From an uncultured Bacteroidota bacterium (GTDB taxonomy: Bacteria; Bacteroidota; Rhodothermia; Rhodothermales; UBA10348): a stretch of 11,457 nucleotides of DNA. How positions within the stretch are numbered: position 1 is the stretch's first letter; each line of letters begins with the position of its first letter. Made by a program: the position numbers and the translations under genes. A model generated the notes under the pieces. It ran no database searches. It worked only from the letters and a program-made list of their open reading frames with translations, and had not been told where the DNA came from. Below are positions 1-7,105 of this stretch, piece after piece. The stretch spans positions 1 to 11,457 of the forward strand of contig CALBJU010000396.1 in assembly GCA_937893205.1 (NCBI GenBank), read 5' to 3'.

Positions 1-187
1 TGAGTTGGCTCAATTGTTAGTTGATTGGCAAAGTGCCACATGCTGGAATTAAGACCCGTGTGGTAGTACAAGCGCATGTTGCGGGCTCGCGCGACTGGCT
101 GAGAGGGTTGGAAACGATTACATTCTGATAGTGGAACGAATGCTCGCTGCGAATCCGCCATACGAAGTCGGTGTAACGCCACGATTT

Positions 188-212
188 CTTAACCTTTATC
201 TTAACCTGTTAA
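188..212. promoter_or_regulatory. Operator-like repeats: CTTAACCT twice plus a TTAAC/GTTAA dyad
   Basis: CTTAACCT occurs at 188-195 and again at 200-207, a spacing of 12 bp. The second copy overlaps a perfect dyad, TTAAC-CT-GTTAA, at 201-212. The cluster lies about 50 bp upstream of the TATAAT at 254-259, a usual place for an activator or upstream element. The regulator is unknown, and AT-rich sequence makes chance repeats fairly likely. Confidence 0.3.
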
Positions 213-232
213 AACGAAATTCTTATTTATCA

Positions 233-259
233 TTGTCTCACTTGATGTTATGGTATAAT
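233..259 (+). promoter_or_regulatory. Candidate extended -10 promoter
   Basis: A perfect TATAAT at 254-259 is preceded by TGG, giving the extended -10 form TGnTATAAT (251-259). A TTGTCT at 233-238 is a possible -35, but the 15-bp spacer is short; an extended -10 can work with a poor -35. Transcription would begin near 266 and run into the hairpin and terminator that follow. No protein frame starts downstream before the terminator. Confidence 0.35.
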
Positions 260-265
260 GGTCGA

Positions 266-350
266 CTCCAGTCCTGGGCACACTTTAAATTTGGCTCGAG
301 CTGACTGAGCCAAAAAAAACACCTCCCGCGATCCGTAGGAGGTGTTTTTT
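266..350 (+). ncRNA. Candidate small RNA ending in a rho-independent terminator
   Basis: Between the promoter-like TATAAT and the terminator lies about 85 nt with no start codon or open frame. It contains a clear hairpin: TTGGCTC (291-297) pairs with GAGCCAA (307-313) around a 9-nt loop. It then ends in the terminator hairpin at 314-350. Promoter, hairpin and terminator without a coding frame is the layout of a small RNA gene. I do not recognise it as 6S RNA, SRP RNA, tmRNA or RNase P RNA. It could instead be the tail of a longer transcript from the left. Confidence 0.3.
314..350. terminator. Bidirectional rho-independent terminator
   Basis: A 13-bp stem pairs 314-326 with 338-350 around an 11-nt loop. 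It has a GC-rich core (CACCTCC/GGAGGTG) flanked by A runs on one side and T runs on the other. Read on the minus strand, the hairpin is followed by a run of eight T and lies 27 nt past the stop of the last gene of the frd operon. Read on the plus strand it has six T and would end the candidate small RNA. It therefore probably serves two converging transcripts. Confidence 0.85.
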
Positions 351-376
351 ATACACAAAGCTCTGAGTGACTTGGA

Positions 377-889
377 TTACTCCAAATACGGCTCCGACAG
401 GTCGACCGGAGTCGGGCAAATTTCTGGATACCGCTCAAGGATTCTGATGACCGTGTTCCATCGTAGATCGGCATCTGCATTTTCTGCCGGACTCATTTTG
501 GAGGCAGCATCAAAGCATTTTAAAGCACGCTGAAACCACCCGTACGCAACATGGCCCGAGGCCGGCTGTCCCGCATGGAAGCTGGCCTTCGCCCTGCGTT
601 CGAAAATCAACCCTTCATAGTACATCTTACTGTAGTCGTCAGGTAGACGCTCCAAAAGGGCACGGGCGTCGCGATACGCAGGTTGAAGTCGTTTCGAAAA
701 ATGGTCTGTGAGCGCGAGAATCAGAATGATCAAGGCCTCTCCATTCTCGGGATCGACCTCAAGAATATCCAAACAGATACTCTCGGCCTCGAGAGGCTCG
801 TTCAAAAGACGATAGTGGTATGCTTTTTCCAGCGCCTCTGGAATCGATTCGCTCCCAAGTCTCTTCAATTCATGGTCGGGTAATTCCAT
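377..889 (-). CDS. TPR-repeat protein, last gene of the frd operon
   Basis: A 170-residue protein with no signal peptide or membrane segment, so probably cytoplasmic. Residues about 17-50 form a typical tetratricopeptide unit (helix pair with alternating small and bulky residues, ending in VDPENGEAL). Residues 83-103 and 114-138 look like further helix pairs with TPR spacing. Such repeats bind partner proteins; no enzymatic motif is visible. The start ATG has a GAGGTG ribosome binding site 7 nt upstream, which lies in the last bases of frdD and the 12-nt gap. The spacing makes it part of the frd transcript, and the terminator beyond its stop closes the operon. A role in assembly or stability of the Frd complex is possible but rests only on position. 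Confidence 0.8.
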   Translation of the reverse strand: MELPDHELKRLGSESIPEALEKAYHYRLLNEPLEAESICLDILEVDPENGEALIILILALTDHFSKRLQPAYRDARALLERLPDDYSKMYYEGLIFERRAKASFHAGQPASGHVAYGWFQRALKCFDAASKMSPAENADADLRWNTVIRILERYPEICPTPVDLSEPYLE

Positions 890-901
890 GGTGCGACACC
901 T

Positions 902-1252
902 CTAAAACGTATAGAGAGAAACAGCTGCGAATACGGTGAAGGCAATGGCAGACCCATAACATATGAAAGCGACTGGCGCATTTAAATGTTTGATCTGCAG
1001 TCCGTCATATAATGTGAATCGGAATCGGTGGGCCCAGTGAAAAGCGGACAACGATACAATTACCAGAATGGCGAGGCGCACCAGCAAGTGACTGAACAGC
1101 GCGTACAGGGAATCATGGGTTGGCGCAGGCAACCATCCCAGCGGAAACGCAATGCCAGTGAGTAGCAGAAGCACAGGTACCGTCAGGGCAGCAACTACAC
1201 CACCCGCCCCAAAAAGCGCCCACCAGAAAGGTTCGTTCGATCTTTTATCCAT
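902..1252 (-). CDS. frdD: Fumarate reductase membrane anchor subunit D
   Basis: A 116-residue hydrophobic protein with three membrane helices (about 12-38, 52-74 and 92-114), matching the usual FrdD length of about 119. The N-terminal EPFWWALFGAGG and the following P-V-L-L-L-L-T-G helix closely resemble E. coli FrdD (EPVFWGLFGAGG). The second helix ends in a His-rich stretch (H72, H75) followed by LYDGLQIK, where E. coli FrdD has its own histidines and MHDLKIH. With FrdC it anchors the FrdAB catalytic dimer to the inner membrane and forms the quinone site. The gene starts with ATG 12 nt after frdC. Confidence 0.88.
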   Translation of the reverse strand: MDKRSNEPFWWALFGAGGVVAALTVPVLLLLTGIAFPLGWLPAPTHDSLYALFSHLLVRLAILVIVSLSAFHWAHRFRFTLYDGLQIKHLNAPVAFICYGSAIAFTVFAAVSLYTF

Positions 1253-1264
1253 CTGTCTGCTTAC

Positions 1265-1678
1265 TCAAATGGTGGTAAAAACCCAGTACAATGCAACCGA
1301 AACGGCCGCCCACATCGCGTAGTTCGCTGCCATGATCGCCGATCCAGGTATTTTTTTCTTGCCCACGCGGATCACCATGGCCTTCGGTGCAAGATTGAAC
1401 CATGTATAGCTGTGAAAAACGGCGAAGCAAAACGCCACCGAGTGCAACGTAATCGACAGCGGACTGGCCAGCCACTCTGAGAACGCCGCGAACGCTTCGG
1501 GTCCCTTGGCGACAGCGTTGACGTACAACACCAGCACTATAGCATAAAACATGACCGCCAGACTGGTCATCTCCCGCAGAATAAACCGTGTGTAGGCCCA
1601 CTTTTTAATCCACCAGAGAATCGGATGTCTGGGGCGATAGAGTAAGGGGTGATATTTTTTATACCTGCCGTACGACAC
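1265..1678 (-). CDS. frdC: Fumarate reductase membrane anchor subunit C
   Basis: A 137-residue membrane protein with three helices (about 36-58, 75-95 and 113-134). The line-up with E. coli FrdC (130 residues) is clear: WWIKKWAYTRFILRE resembles WWKKLPFYRFYMLRE, and KGPEAFAAF, HSYTWFNLAPKA and the final ALYW also match. E36 and H89 correspond to E. coli Glu29 and His82, residues tied to quinone binding and proton handling. No pair of haem-ligating histidines as in one-subunit cytochrome b anchors is evident, so this is the haem-free two-anchor type. The start is GTG, 2 nt after the frdB stop, which fits translational coupling. Confidence 0.9.
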   Translation of the reverse strand: MSYGRYKKYHPLLYRPRHPILWWIKKWAYTRFILREMTSLAVMFYAIVLVLYVNAVAKGPEAFAAFSEWLASPLSITLHSVAFCFAVFHSYTWFNLAPKAMVIRVGKKKIPGSAIMAANYAMWAAVSVALYWVFTTI

Positions 1679-1680
1679 CG

Positions 1681-2454
1681 TCAGTTACTCCACGGCATGA
1701 GTTTCGACTTCCACCAGTTGTTAGTAGCCTCCACCTTGTAGCGCTGAATGGCTCCGGCGGGATCAACATGTTTGGGGCACACCTCTGAGCACTCGCCGAC
1801 AAACGTGCACTGCCAGATCCCCTCGTCTGAAGATAGAATATCCATCCGCTCCTCATTACCGTGATCGCGAAGATCCAGATTGTACCGCTGTGCAAGTGCG
1901 AGAGCAGCGGGTCCAATGAAGGAGGGTTCCATTCCGTAGATGGGGCACGCAGAGTAGCAGAGCATGCAGTTGATACACATCGTGTACTGTACGTAGTCGT
2001 CGAGCTCTTCGGGTGTCTGAAGATATTCGCCTTCCTCAACCGACTTTCCATTTTCATTGATGACCCATGGCTTGACCCGATTGAGTTTCTCCATGAAGTC
2101 GTCCATGCCGACGATCAAATCCCGGGCAACCGGGAAATTGGCAAGCGGCTCGATGCGAATGGGACCGGGAGCATAATCCTTCAGAAAAGCTGCACAGGTC
2201 AGGACCGCTTCCCCATTGGCCATCATACCGCAACTGCCACACACGCCCATCCGGCAGGACCACCGGTAGGACAATGAGCCGTCGATTTCGTCCTTGATAT
2301 GATTCAGCGCGTCGAGCAGAACCCATTCATCGTGAAGGGGCACAGTGAACGTGTCGAAACTGGGAGCAGAAGCCTTTTCGGGTCGATACCGAAACACCTC
2401 GAGCTCTATTGTAGCGACCTCCTCGATCGTTGTATTTATATCTGTTTCAGTCAT
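1681..2454 (-). CDS. frdB: Fumarate reductase iron-sulfur subunit
   Basis: A 257-residue protein that carries electrons between the flavin in FrdA and quinone in the membrane. An N-terminal plant-type ferredoxin domain holds the [2Fe-2S] cysteines C67, C72, C75 and C87 (SCRMGVCGSCGMM). The C-terminal domain holds C160, C163, C166 and C226 for [4Fe-4S], and C170, C216 and C222 for [3Fe-4S]. All eleven match the spacing in E. coli FrdB. Other near-identical stretches are LSYRWSCRM, EALANFP-like EPLANFPVARDL, and CTFVGECSEVCPKHVDP. It is about 13 residues longer than E. coli FrdB, mostly at the N-terminus. Its ATG overlaps the frdA stop (ATGA), so the two are translationally coupled. Confidence 0.93.
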   Translation of the reverse strand: MTETDINTTIEEVATIELEVFRYRPEKASAPSFDTFTVPLHDEWVLLDALNHIKDEIDGSLSYRWSCRMGVCGSCGMMANGEAVLTCAAFLKDYAPGPIRIEPLANFPVARDLIVGMDDFMEKLNRVKPWVINENGKSVEEGEYLQTPEELDDYVQYTMCINCMLCYSACPIYGMEPSFIGPAALALAQRYNLDLRDHGNEERMDILSSDEGIWQCTFVGECSEVCPKHVDPAGAIQRYKVEATNNWWKSKLMPWSN

Positions 2455-4214
2455 TTGCTCTGTTCCTGGCCATATACGCGCTCGCCAGGGGGCCAGCGTG
2501 TGATTACGACATCCTTGTAGTCAATCCTCGGCGATCCCTCACCTCGATAGGCCATCGAGTGCCGCAGGTAGCTCTCGTCATCCCGCTTCGGAAAATCTGT
2601 TCGCTGATGCGATCCGCGGCTCTCCTTGCGCGCGAGAGCACTGTGCGCGACCACCTCGGCGACATCCAGCATGGCATCCAGTTCCAGCACCGAAATCAAT
2701 TCCGTGTTGTAGGTGAAACTCCGATCATCCAGCGAAATGTTGGCGAAGCGTTCTCTCAATTCTGCCAGTTTATCGCACGTCGCTTTCAGTCCTTCGTCCG
2801 TCCGATAGATTCCCGCCCCCTCCTCCATAGTGTCGCGCATCTCGGTACGGATGGTTGAGATTCGCTCGGTACCACCCGATTTGGTCAGATATGCCCTGGT
2901 TATGCGCGCATCTTCATCTACCACCTGCTTGCGCAGTGGAGCCAGATCAACGGGCGGTTGATTGAGCGCAAAATCAGCGGCGGCTAGTCCTGCCCGCGCT
3001 CCAAAAACGAGAAGTTCAGTGAGGGAATTCGACCCCAGTCGATTGGCCCCGTTGATTGATACGCAAGCTACTTCACCTGCTGCATAGAGCCCTGGAAGCG
3101 TCGTAGCGCCTGTGATGTCGGTATCAATTCCACCCATGAAATAATGCAGAACGGGACGAATGGGTATTGGCTCATAGACCGGATCGATTCCGGCGTACTT
3201 TTTGGCGAGTTCGCGGACGAACGGAATCTTGCTGTCGATGCGCTTCTCACCAAGGTGTCGCACATCCAGATGGAGAACGTCTCCAAATTTCCCCTTGATC
3301 GTTCGTCCCTTCTTCTGCTCGTGAATGAAAGCCTGACTCAGGCGATCTCTAGGCCCGAGTTCCATGCTTTTCTTCACCGGGTGGTTGGGATCCGTGACAT
3401 CCAGAGGTGTTCCCAGGTCGTAATCCTGGAGATACCGGTAGCCCTCACTGTTTACAAGAATACCCCCTTCTCCCCGAGCGGCTTCAGTTATGAGGATGCC
3501 CGTTCCCGGAAGACCCGTCGGGTGGTACTGAACGAACTCCATGTCCTTCAGAGGAACGCGCGCGCGATAGGCGAGAGACATTCCATCGCCGGTTTTGATG
3601 GCTCCGTTTGTTGTAAAAGGAAAGACTTTGCCCGCGCCTCCGGTACAAATCACCACCGACCGACCAGCAATAACTTCAAGTCGCCCGGTTCGCAGGTCCA
3701 GAGCAGCCACTCCCTGACAACGGCCGTCTTCCACCAAGAGCTTGGTAGCAAACCATTCGTCGTATGGAACGATGCTGGAATACTTCAGCGACGTCTGGAA
3801 CAGCGTGTGGAGCATATGGAATCCTGTCTTGTCGGAGGCAAACCAGGTGCGCTCCTTCTTCATTCCCCCAAACGGCCTCACGGCAACCGTTCCATCCGGT
3901 TCGCGACTCCAGGGACATCCCCAGTGCTCCATCTGGATCATCTCGTTTGGAGCTTCCTTGACAAACAGTTCGATGGCATCCTGATCGACCAGCCAATCGC
4001 CTCCCGAAATGGTGTCGTAGATATGATTTTCGAAGCTGTCGAAGTCCTTGATTACCGCTGCCGCACCACCCTCGGCGGCCACCGTATGGCTGCGCATCGG
4101 ATAAACCTTGCTCACAAGCGCGATACTCAGCGATGGATTCTTTTCTGCGACCGCGATAGCGGCTCGTAGTCCAGCCCCACCTCCACCTACAATTACAACA
4201 TCATGGACCGGCAT
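2451..4214 (-). CDS. frdA: Fumarate reductase/succinate dehydrogenase flavoprotein subunit
   Basis: A 587-residue catalytic subunit (E. coli FrdA has 602). It interconverts fumarate and succinate on the cytoplasmic side of the membrane. The dinucleotide-binding loop VGGGGAG lies at residues 9-15. H43, in MRSHTVAAEGG, is the histidine that carries the covalent FAD. Active-site residues are in place: H231 (QYHPTG), E244 (TEAARGEGG), R289 (GPRD), H357 (LHYFMGG) and R392 (GANRLGSNS). The HPTGLPGTGILITE and GYRYLQDY segments are nearer to E. coli FrdA than to SdhA. Direction in the cell cannot be read from sequence; enzymes of this class can run either way depending on quinone and oxygen. ATG start without a clear Shine-Dalgarno site. 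First gene of the operon. Confidence 0.93.
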   Translation of the reverse strand: MPVHDVVIVGGGGAGLRAAIAVAEKNPSLSIALVSKVYPMRSHTVAAEGGAAAVIKDFDSFENHIYDTISGGDWLVDQDAIELFVKEAPNEMIQMEHWGCPWSREPDGTVAVRPFGGMKKERTWFASDKTGFHMLHTLFQTSLKYSSIVPYDEWFATKLLVEDGRCQGVAALDLRTGRLEVIAGRSVVICTGGAGKVFPFTTNGAIKTGDGMSLAYRARVPLKDMEFVQYHPTGLPGTGILITEAARGEGGILVNSEGYRYLQDYDLGTPLDVTDPNHPVKKSMELGPRDRLSQAFIHEQKKGRTIKGKFGDVLHLDVRHLGEKRIDSKIPFVRELAKKYAGIDPVYEPIPIRPVLHYFMGGIDTDITGATTLPGLYAAGEVACVSINGANRLGSNSLTELLVFGARAGLAAADFALNQPPVDLAPLRKQVVDEDARITRAYLTKSGGTERISTIRTEMRDTMEEGAGIYRTDEGLKATCDKLAELRERFANISLDDRSFTYNTELISVLELDAMLDVAEVVAHSALARKESRGSHQRTDFPKRDDESYLRHSMAYRGEGSPRIDYKDVVITRWPPGERVYGQEQSK

Positions 4215-4296
4215 TTGCTAACAGATTGAACCGCGACTTCGAAAGGAAATACATCAAGGAAGACGTTCGGAAGGAAGCCCGACGCCATGCGGCTAA

Positions 4297-4325
4297 ACGA
4301 TACAATGGGATCGCCGCTAATGCAA
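4297..4325 (-). promoter_or_regulatory. Weak candidate promoter for the frd operon
   Basis: On the minus strand TTGCAT (4325-4320) and TATCGT (4302-4297) are separated by 17 bp. They match the sigma-70 consensus at about 3 and 4 of 6 positions. Transcription would start near 4290, leaving about 75 nt of leader before frdA. This is the best pair I found in the region, but the match is poor, and no TAnnTTTG box as used by many Bacteroidota is visible. Confidence 0.22.
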
Positions 4326-4407
4326 CCACCGCATATGAGTGGGCCGCAGGGTATTGCGTAGGTCCACTCGACGACTTTTCTGCGCCGATCCCGTCGGGCA
4401 TGCATTG

Positions 4408-4423
4408 TTTCTTAACTAAGAAA
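4408..4423. promoter_or_regulatory. Perfect 16-bp palindrome upstream of frdA
   Basis: TTTCTTA-AC-TAAGAAA is a perfect dyad of 7-bp arms around a 2-bp centre. It lies about 195 bp upstream of the frdA start and about 60 bp upstream of the tRNA. Its length and symmetry suit a dimeric regulator site. It does not match the Fnr/Crp box (TTGAT-N4-ATCAA). It could serve the frd operon, the tRNA or neither. Confidence 0.35.
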
Positions 4424-4481
4424 ACATGAACAGATCAGAAACCTATTGACCCGACCGAATTATCACGGCCAGTAATTACAT

Positions 4482-4554
4482 GATCCCGTAGCTCAGCTGG
4501 CAGAGCATCTGACTCTTAATCAGAGGGTCGTAGGTTCGAACCCTACCGGGATCA
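4482..4554 (+). tRNA. tRNA-Lys (anticodon CTT)
   Basis: A complete 73-nt cloverleaf. Acceptor GATCCCG (4482-4488) pairs with CGGGATC (4547-4553), and A4554 is the discriminator base. The D stem is GCTC/GAGC. Anticodon stem TCTGA/TCAGA encloses loop CTCTTAA with anticodon CTT at 4515-4517, which reads AAG. The T arm is GTAGG-TTCGAAC-CCTAC. The 3' CCA is not encoded (CAC follows), so it must be added by the nucleotidyltransferase. A TTGACC hexamer at 4446-4451 could be a -35, but I see no good -10. Confidence 0.97.
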
Positions 4555-4569
4555 CACGTTGATCTGAAA

Positions 4570-4600
4570 GGCCCGCTACGACCGTAGCGGGCCTTTTTTT
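4570..4600 (+). terminator. Rho-independent terminator of the tRNA gene
   Basis: A 10-bp GC-rich stem, GGCCCGCTAC (4570-4579) with GTAGCGGGCC (4584-4593), closes a 4-nt loop and is followed by seven T. It lies 15 nt past the end of the tRNA and separates it from the next gene. Confidence 0.92.
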
Positions 4601-4741
4601 GTTCATTTCGGACAATCAGAGCCACAGTTGGGTTCGCCGTGGCTGGTGAATGATTCAGGTGTTTGTTGATCTGCTCCGCAATTCTGGTCTTCATGACCGA
4701 TCTTTCGAGGCTTCAACTCACAATTCTTGAGCGACCCGATT

Positions 4742-7075
4742 ATGCCTCGCTTCTCTTTTTCTCTCTTCTTGTTGATCCTGTTTTGCTCACCAACACTCGC
4801 CCAACAATTCGGATCGGTCGTGGTGGTCTCTGGCGATCAGGTAATCGTAGGTGATGGACGCCAGTCGGCGATTCCCGGCGCCGTGTACGTTTTTTCAACG
4901 GGAGAAGACGGCTCCTGGATCGAGCAGGACCGACTGAGCGCAGCGGGATCCCTCGGAGAAGTCGATGGATTCGGCGCGGCGTTGTCCACCTATGGGGATA
5001 TGATGGTGGTTGGCGCCCCGGATGCAGGAATGGTCTACATCTTTAACCGTAACCCGCAAAACGGCTGGATTCAATCGTCTTCGATAGCGGGTGAGGACGA
5101 TAAATTCGGAGCATCCGTCGCCCTGAGCGCAGACCTTCTTCTCGTCGGAACGCCAGAATCCGATGAAGCAGCAGGTGCCGTGAGCACCTACCGGAGGACG
5201 TCCGACGGAGCCTGGATGGCTACCGGCCAACTGGCGGCTGACGAAAATCGCGAGGGAGATCAGTTCGGCACCGTAATCGCCGTCGACGGAAACCATGCCA
5301 TCGTATCGGCTACTGGCGTCGATGAGGGTGAAGGCGCAGTGTTCGCCTTTACGTTTGATTCTTTGAATAACGAGTGGGCATCTCGGGGCAAACTGAACAC
5401 GCGAGTTCGGCAAGAGTCGGCGCGGACGGGTGCTTCCCTGCTACTGGGCGGAAACAAACTTGCCGTCGGCCTACCTGGCGTCGCCGACCGAACGGGAATT
5501 GTGGTTCTGTTTGAACTGGATGACGAGACCGGCGAATGGGCGTTCGCCGGAAGACTGTCTCCCTATGCGTCCGTCAGAAACGAAGGCTTTGGATCCTCTC
5601 TTGCCAGCACGGGCGATGCACTCTGGGTAGGATCGCCGGGGTTTGGGGGAAGGCGTGGAACGGGAGCAATCTATCAGTTTGACCTCGACCACGAGTCCGG
5701 AGATGTTCTGGGAAGCCACCTGCTCAAAACGCACGAGCTTAGGTCCCGAGGTCAGTTTGGCGCTTCTCTCGCTGCCAGCGACGGACTCGCCGTGATCGGA
5801 GCCCCTGGGTATGATAATCGCGCTGGAGTAGCGTTCGCCGCGCAGAGAGGTGAAAATGGTTGGATGTTCAGTAAGCCCCTGGAAAACGAATCGTTCGGCT
5901 ATGAATCAATGGCTGGAGAGCTCATCGAGTGTGAAGACAACCTGGCAGGCGATTTTCCCTGTAAAGATGTTGACATGACCTCATTCGTGTCCATGAAGGA
6001 TCTCGGTGCCGATCGGGGGATCAGAACCAATGACCTCTGGGGCTGGGAAGACCCCGAGACTGGCCGCGAATACGCCATTGTGGGTCTTTCCAACCAGACG
6101 TCCTTTGTGGACGTCACCGACCCCTACAACCCGATTTATCTGGGCGAACTCGATATGCCGGCAACCGCAACGATGAGCGTGTGGCGGGATATGAAAGTGT
6201 ATAAGAATCACGCCTATATCGTGGCTGATGGTGCCGGAGAGCACGGAATTCAGATTTTCGACCTCACACAACTTCGTAATGTAACTGAACCTGTTACATT
6301 TGAAGAAACGGCCCACTATTCAGGTATTTTCAGCGCTCATAACATCGTTATCAACGAAGAAACAGGATTTGCGTACTCGGTGGGAAGCAGTGCAGGTGGT
6401 GAAACGTGCGGTGGCGGTCTGCACATGATTGATTTGCGTGAGCCGGCAGCTCCGGTGTTTGCCGGTTGCTTCACGGACGGATCGACCGGACGGGGCGGTA
6501 CCGGGTATTCGCACGACGCGCAATGCGTTGTCTACCACGGACCTGACACCGAGCACCAGGGAAAGGAAATCTGCGTTGGATCCAACGAAACTGCGCTTTC
6601 TATAGCAGATGTAACGGACAAGGCCAACCCCGTTTCACTCTCCATAGCAGATTACCCAAACGTCGCCTACGCACACCAGGGGTGGTTTTCGGAGGATCAA
6701 CGGTATTTTTACCTGAATGACGAGCTGGACGAAGCGCGCAACCTGGTCGATGGTACGAGAACCCTTATCTGGGATCTGATCGACCTTGATGAGCCCGAGT
6801 TGGCCGGCGAGTTCATCGCCGAAACGACTGAGACGGATCACAACATGTACGTGAAAGGGAATCTGCTGTATCAATCCACCACCTCGGCCGGCCTTCACAT
6901 CCTGGATATATCAGACCCCGTGCATCCCTTTGAAACAGCCTACTTTGACACGTCGCCCGTCGGCGGTCGTGGTGTTTCGTGGAGCAACTACCCGTATTTC
7001 AAGAGTGGTGCCATTGTGGTAACCGGTGGTTACTACGGCCTTTTCATCCTGAAGAAAAAGGAAGTCGATATCTAG
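4742..7075 (+). CDS. Secreted FG-GAP repeat and choice-of-anchor B domain protein
   Basis: With the ATG at 4742 the protein has 777 residues. A TTG five codons upstream would add only MSDPI in front of the signal peptide, so the ATG is preferred. Residues 1-21 are a signal peptide (hydrophobic LFLLILF core, likely cut at TLA-QQ). Residues about 23-380 hold seven repeats, most beginning FG and continuing to a V-G-x-P and G-x-V-x-x-F strand, as in integrin-like FG-GAP propellers. Residues about 385-770 match the choice-of-anchor B family: HNIVINEETGFAY, CGGGLHMIDLREP, SHDAQCVVYHGPDTEHQGKEIC, AHQGWFSEDQRYFY, DHNMYVKGN and a final GLFIL. It should be exported. Function is unknown; propellers bind ligands or proteins. 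The C-terminus stops just after the last strand, with no sorting tail or membrane anchor. No clear Shine-Dalgarno site. Confidence 0.9.
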   Translation: MPRFSFSLFLLILFCSPTLAQQFGSVVVVSGDQVIVGDGRQSAIPGAVYVFSTGEDGSWIEQDRLSAAGSLGEVDGFGAALSTYGDMMVVGAPDAGMVYIFNRNPQNGWIQSSSIAGEDDKFGASVALSADLLLVGTPESDEAAGAVSTYRRTSDGAWMATGQLAADENREGDQFGTVIAVDGNHAIVSATGVDEGEGAVFAFTFDSLNNEWASRGKLNTRVRQESARTGASLLLGGNKLAVGLPGVADRTGIVVLFELDDETGEWAFAGRLSPYASVRNEGFGSSLASTGDALWVGSPGFGGRRGTGAIYQFDLDHESGDVLGSHLLKTHELRSRGQFGASLAASDGLAVIGAPGYDNRAGVAFAAQRGENGWMFSKPLENESFGYESMAGELIECEDNLAGDFPCKDVDMTSFVSMKDLGADRGIRTNDLWGWEDPETGREYAIVGLSNQTSFVDVTDPYNPIYLGELDMPATATMSVWRDMKVYKNHAYIVADGAGEHGIQIFDLTQLRNVTEPVTFEETAHYSGIFSAHNIVINEETGFAYSVGSSAGGETCGGGLHMIDLREPAAPVFAGCFTDGSTGRGGTGYSHDAQCVVYHGPDTEHQGKEICVGSNETALSIADVTDKANPVSLSIADYPNVAYAHQGWFSEDQRYFYLNDELDEARNLVDGTRTLIWDLIDLDEPELAGEFIAETTETDHNMYVKGNLLYQSTTSAGLHILDISDPVHPFETAYFDTSPVGGRGVSWSNYPYFKSGAIVVTGGYYGLFILKKKEVDI

Positions 7076-7105
7076 TGAACCCCTCCATGATTCGGAAGGA
7101 GGAAG

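Larger units (their letters stand above)
1..313. other. Intergenic region without a recognised protein gene
   Basis: No reading frame here is recognisable as a protein. The plus strand is broken by stops in all frames. On the minus strand one frame is open from about position 190 to the window edge, but its composition matches no family I know and it has no clear ribosome binding site. The right part is AT-rich and carries repeat and dyad elements (188-212), a promoter-like sequence (233-259) and a hairpin (291-313), which are listed separately. Confidence 0.6.

Noticed and set aside
1..90. tRNA-like look of GGCTCAATTG... at the left edge
   Set aside because: No acceptor stem, anticodon arm or TTCGA T-loop can be assembled from it.
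1..190. Open minus-strand frame running off the left edge (from GTG/ATG near 161-185)
   Set aside because: About 60 codons open can occur by chance. The translation is not recognisable and there is no ribosome site. Left as intergenic, but sequence to the left could change this.
3144..4169. Long 341-codon open frame antisense to frdA
   Set aside because: It lies wholly opposite a strongly conserved gene, matches no family, and long antisense frames are common opposite GC-rich codons. No start signals support it.
4476..4694. 72-codon minus-strand frame across the tRNA (GRVRTYDPLIKSQ...)
   Set aside because: This is the well-known false protein read from the antisense of a tRNA gene; the cloverleaf and terminator explain the sequence.
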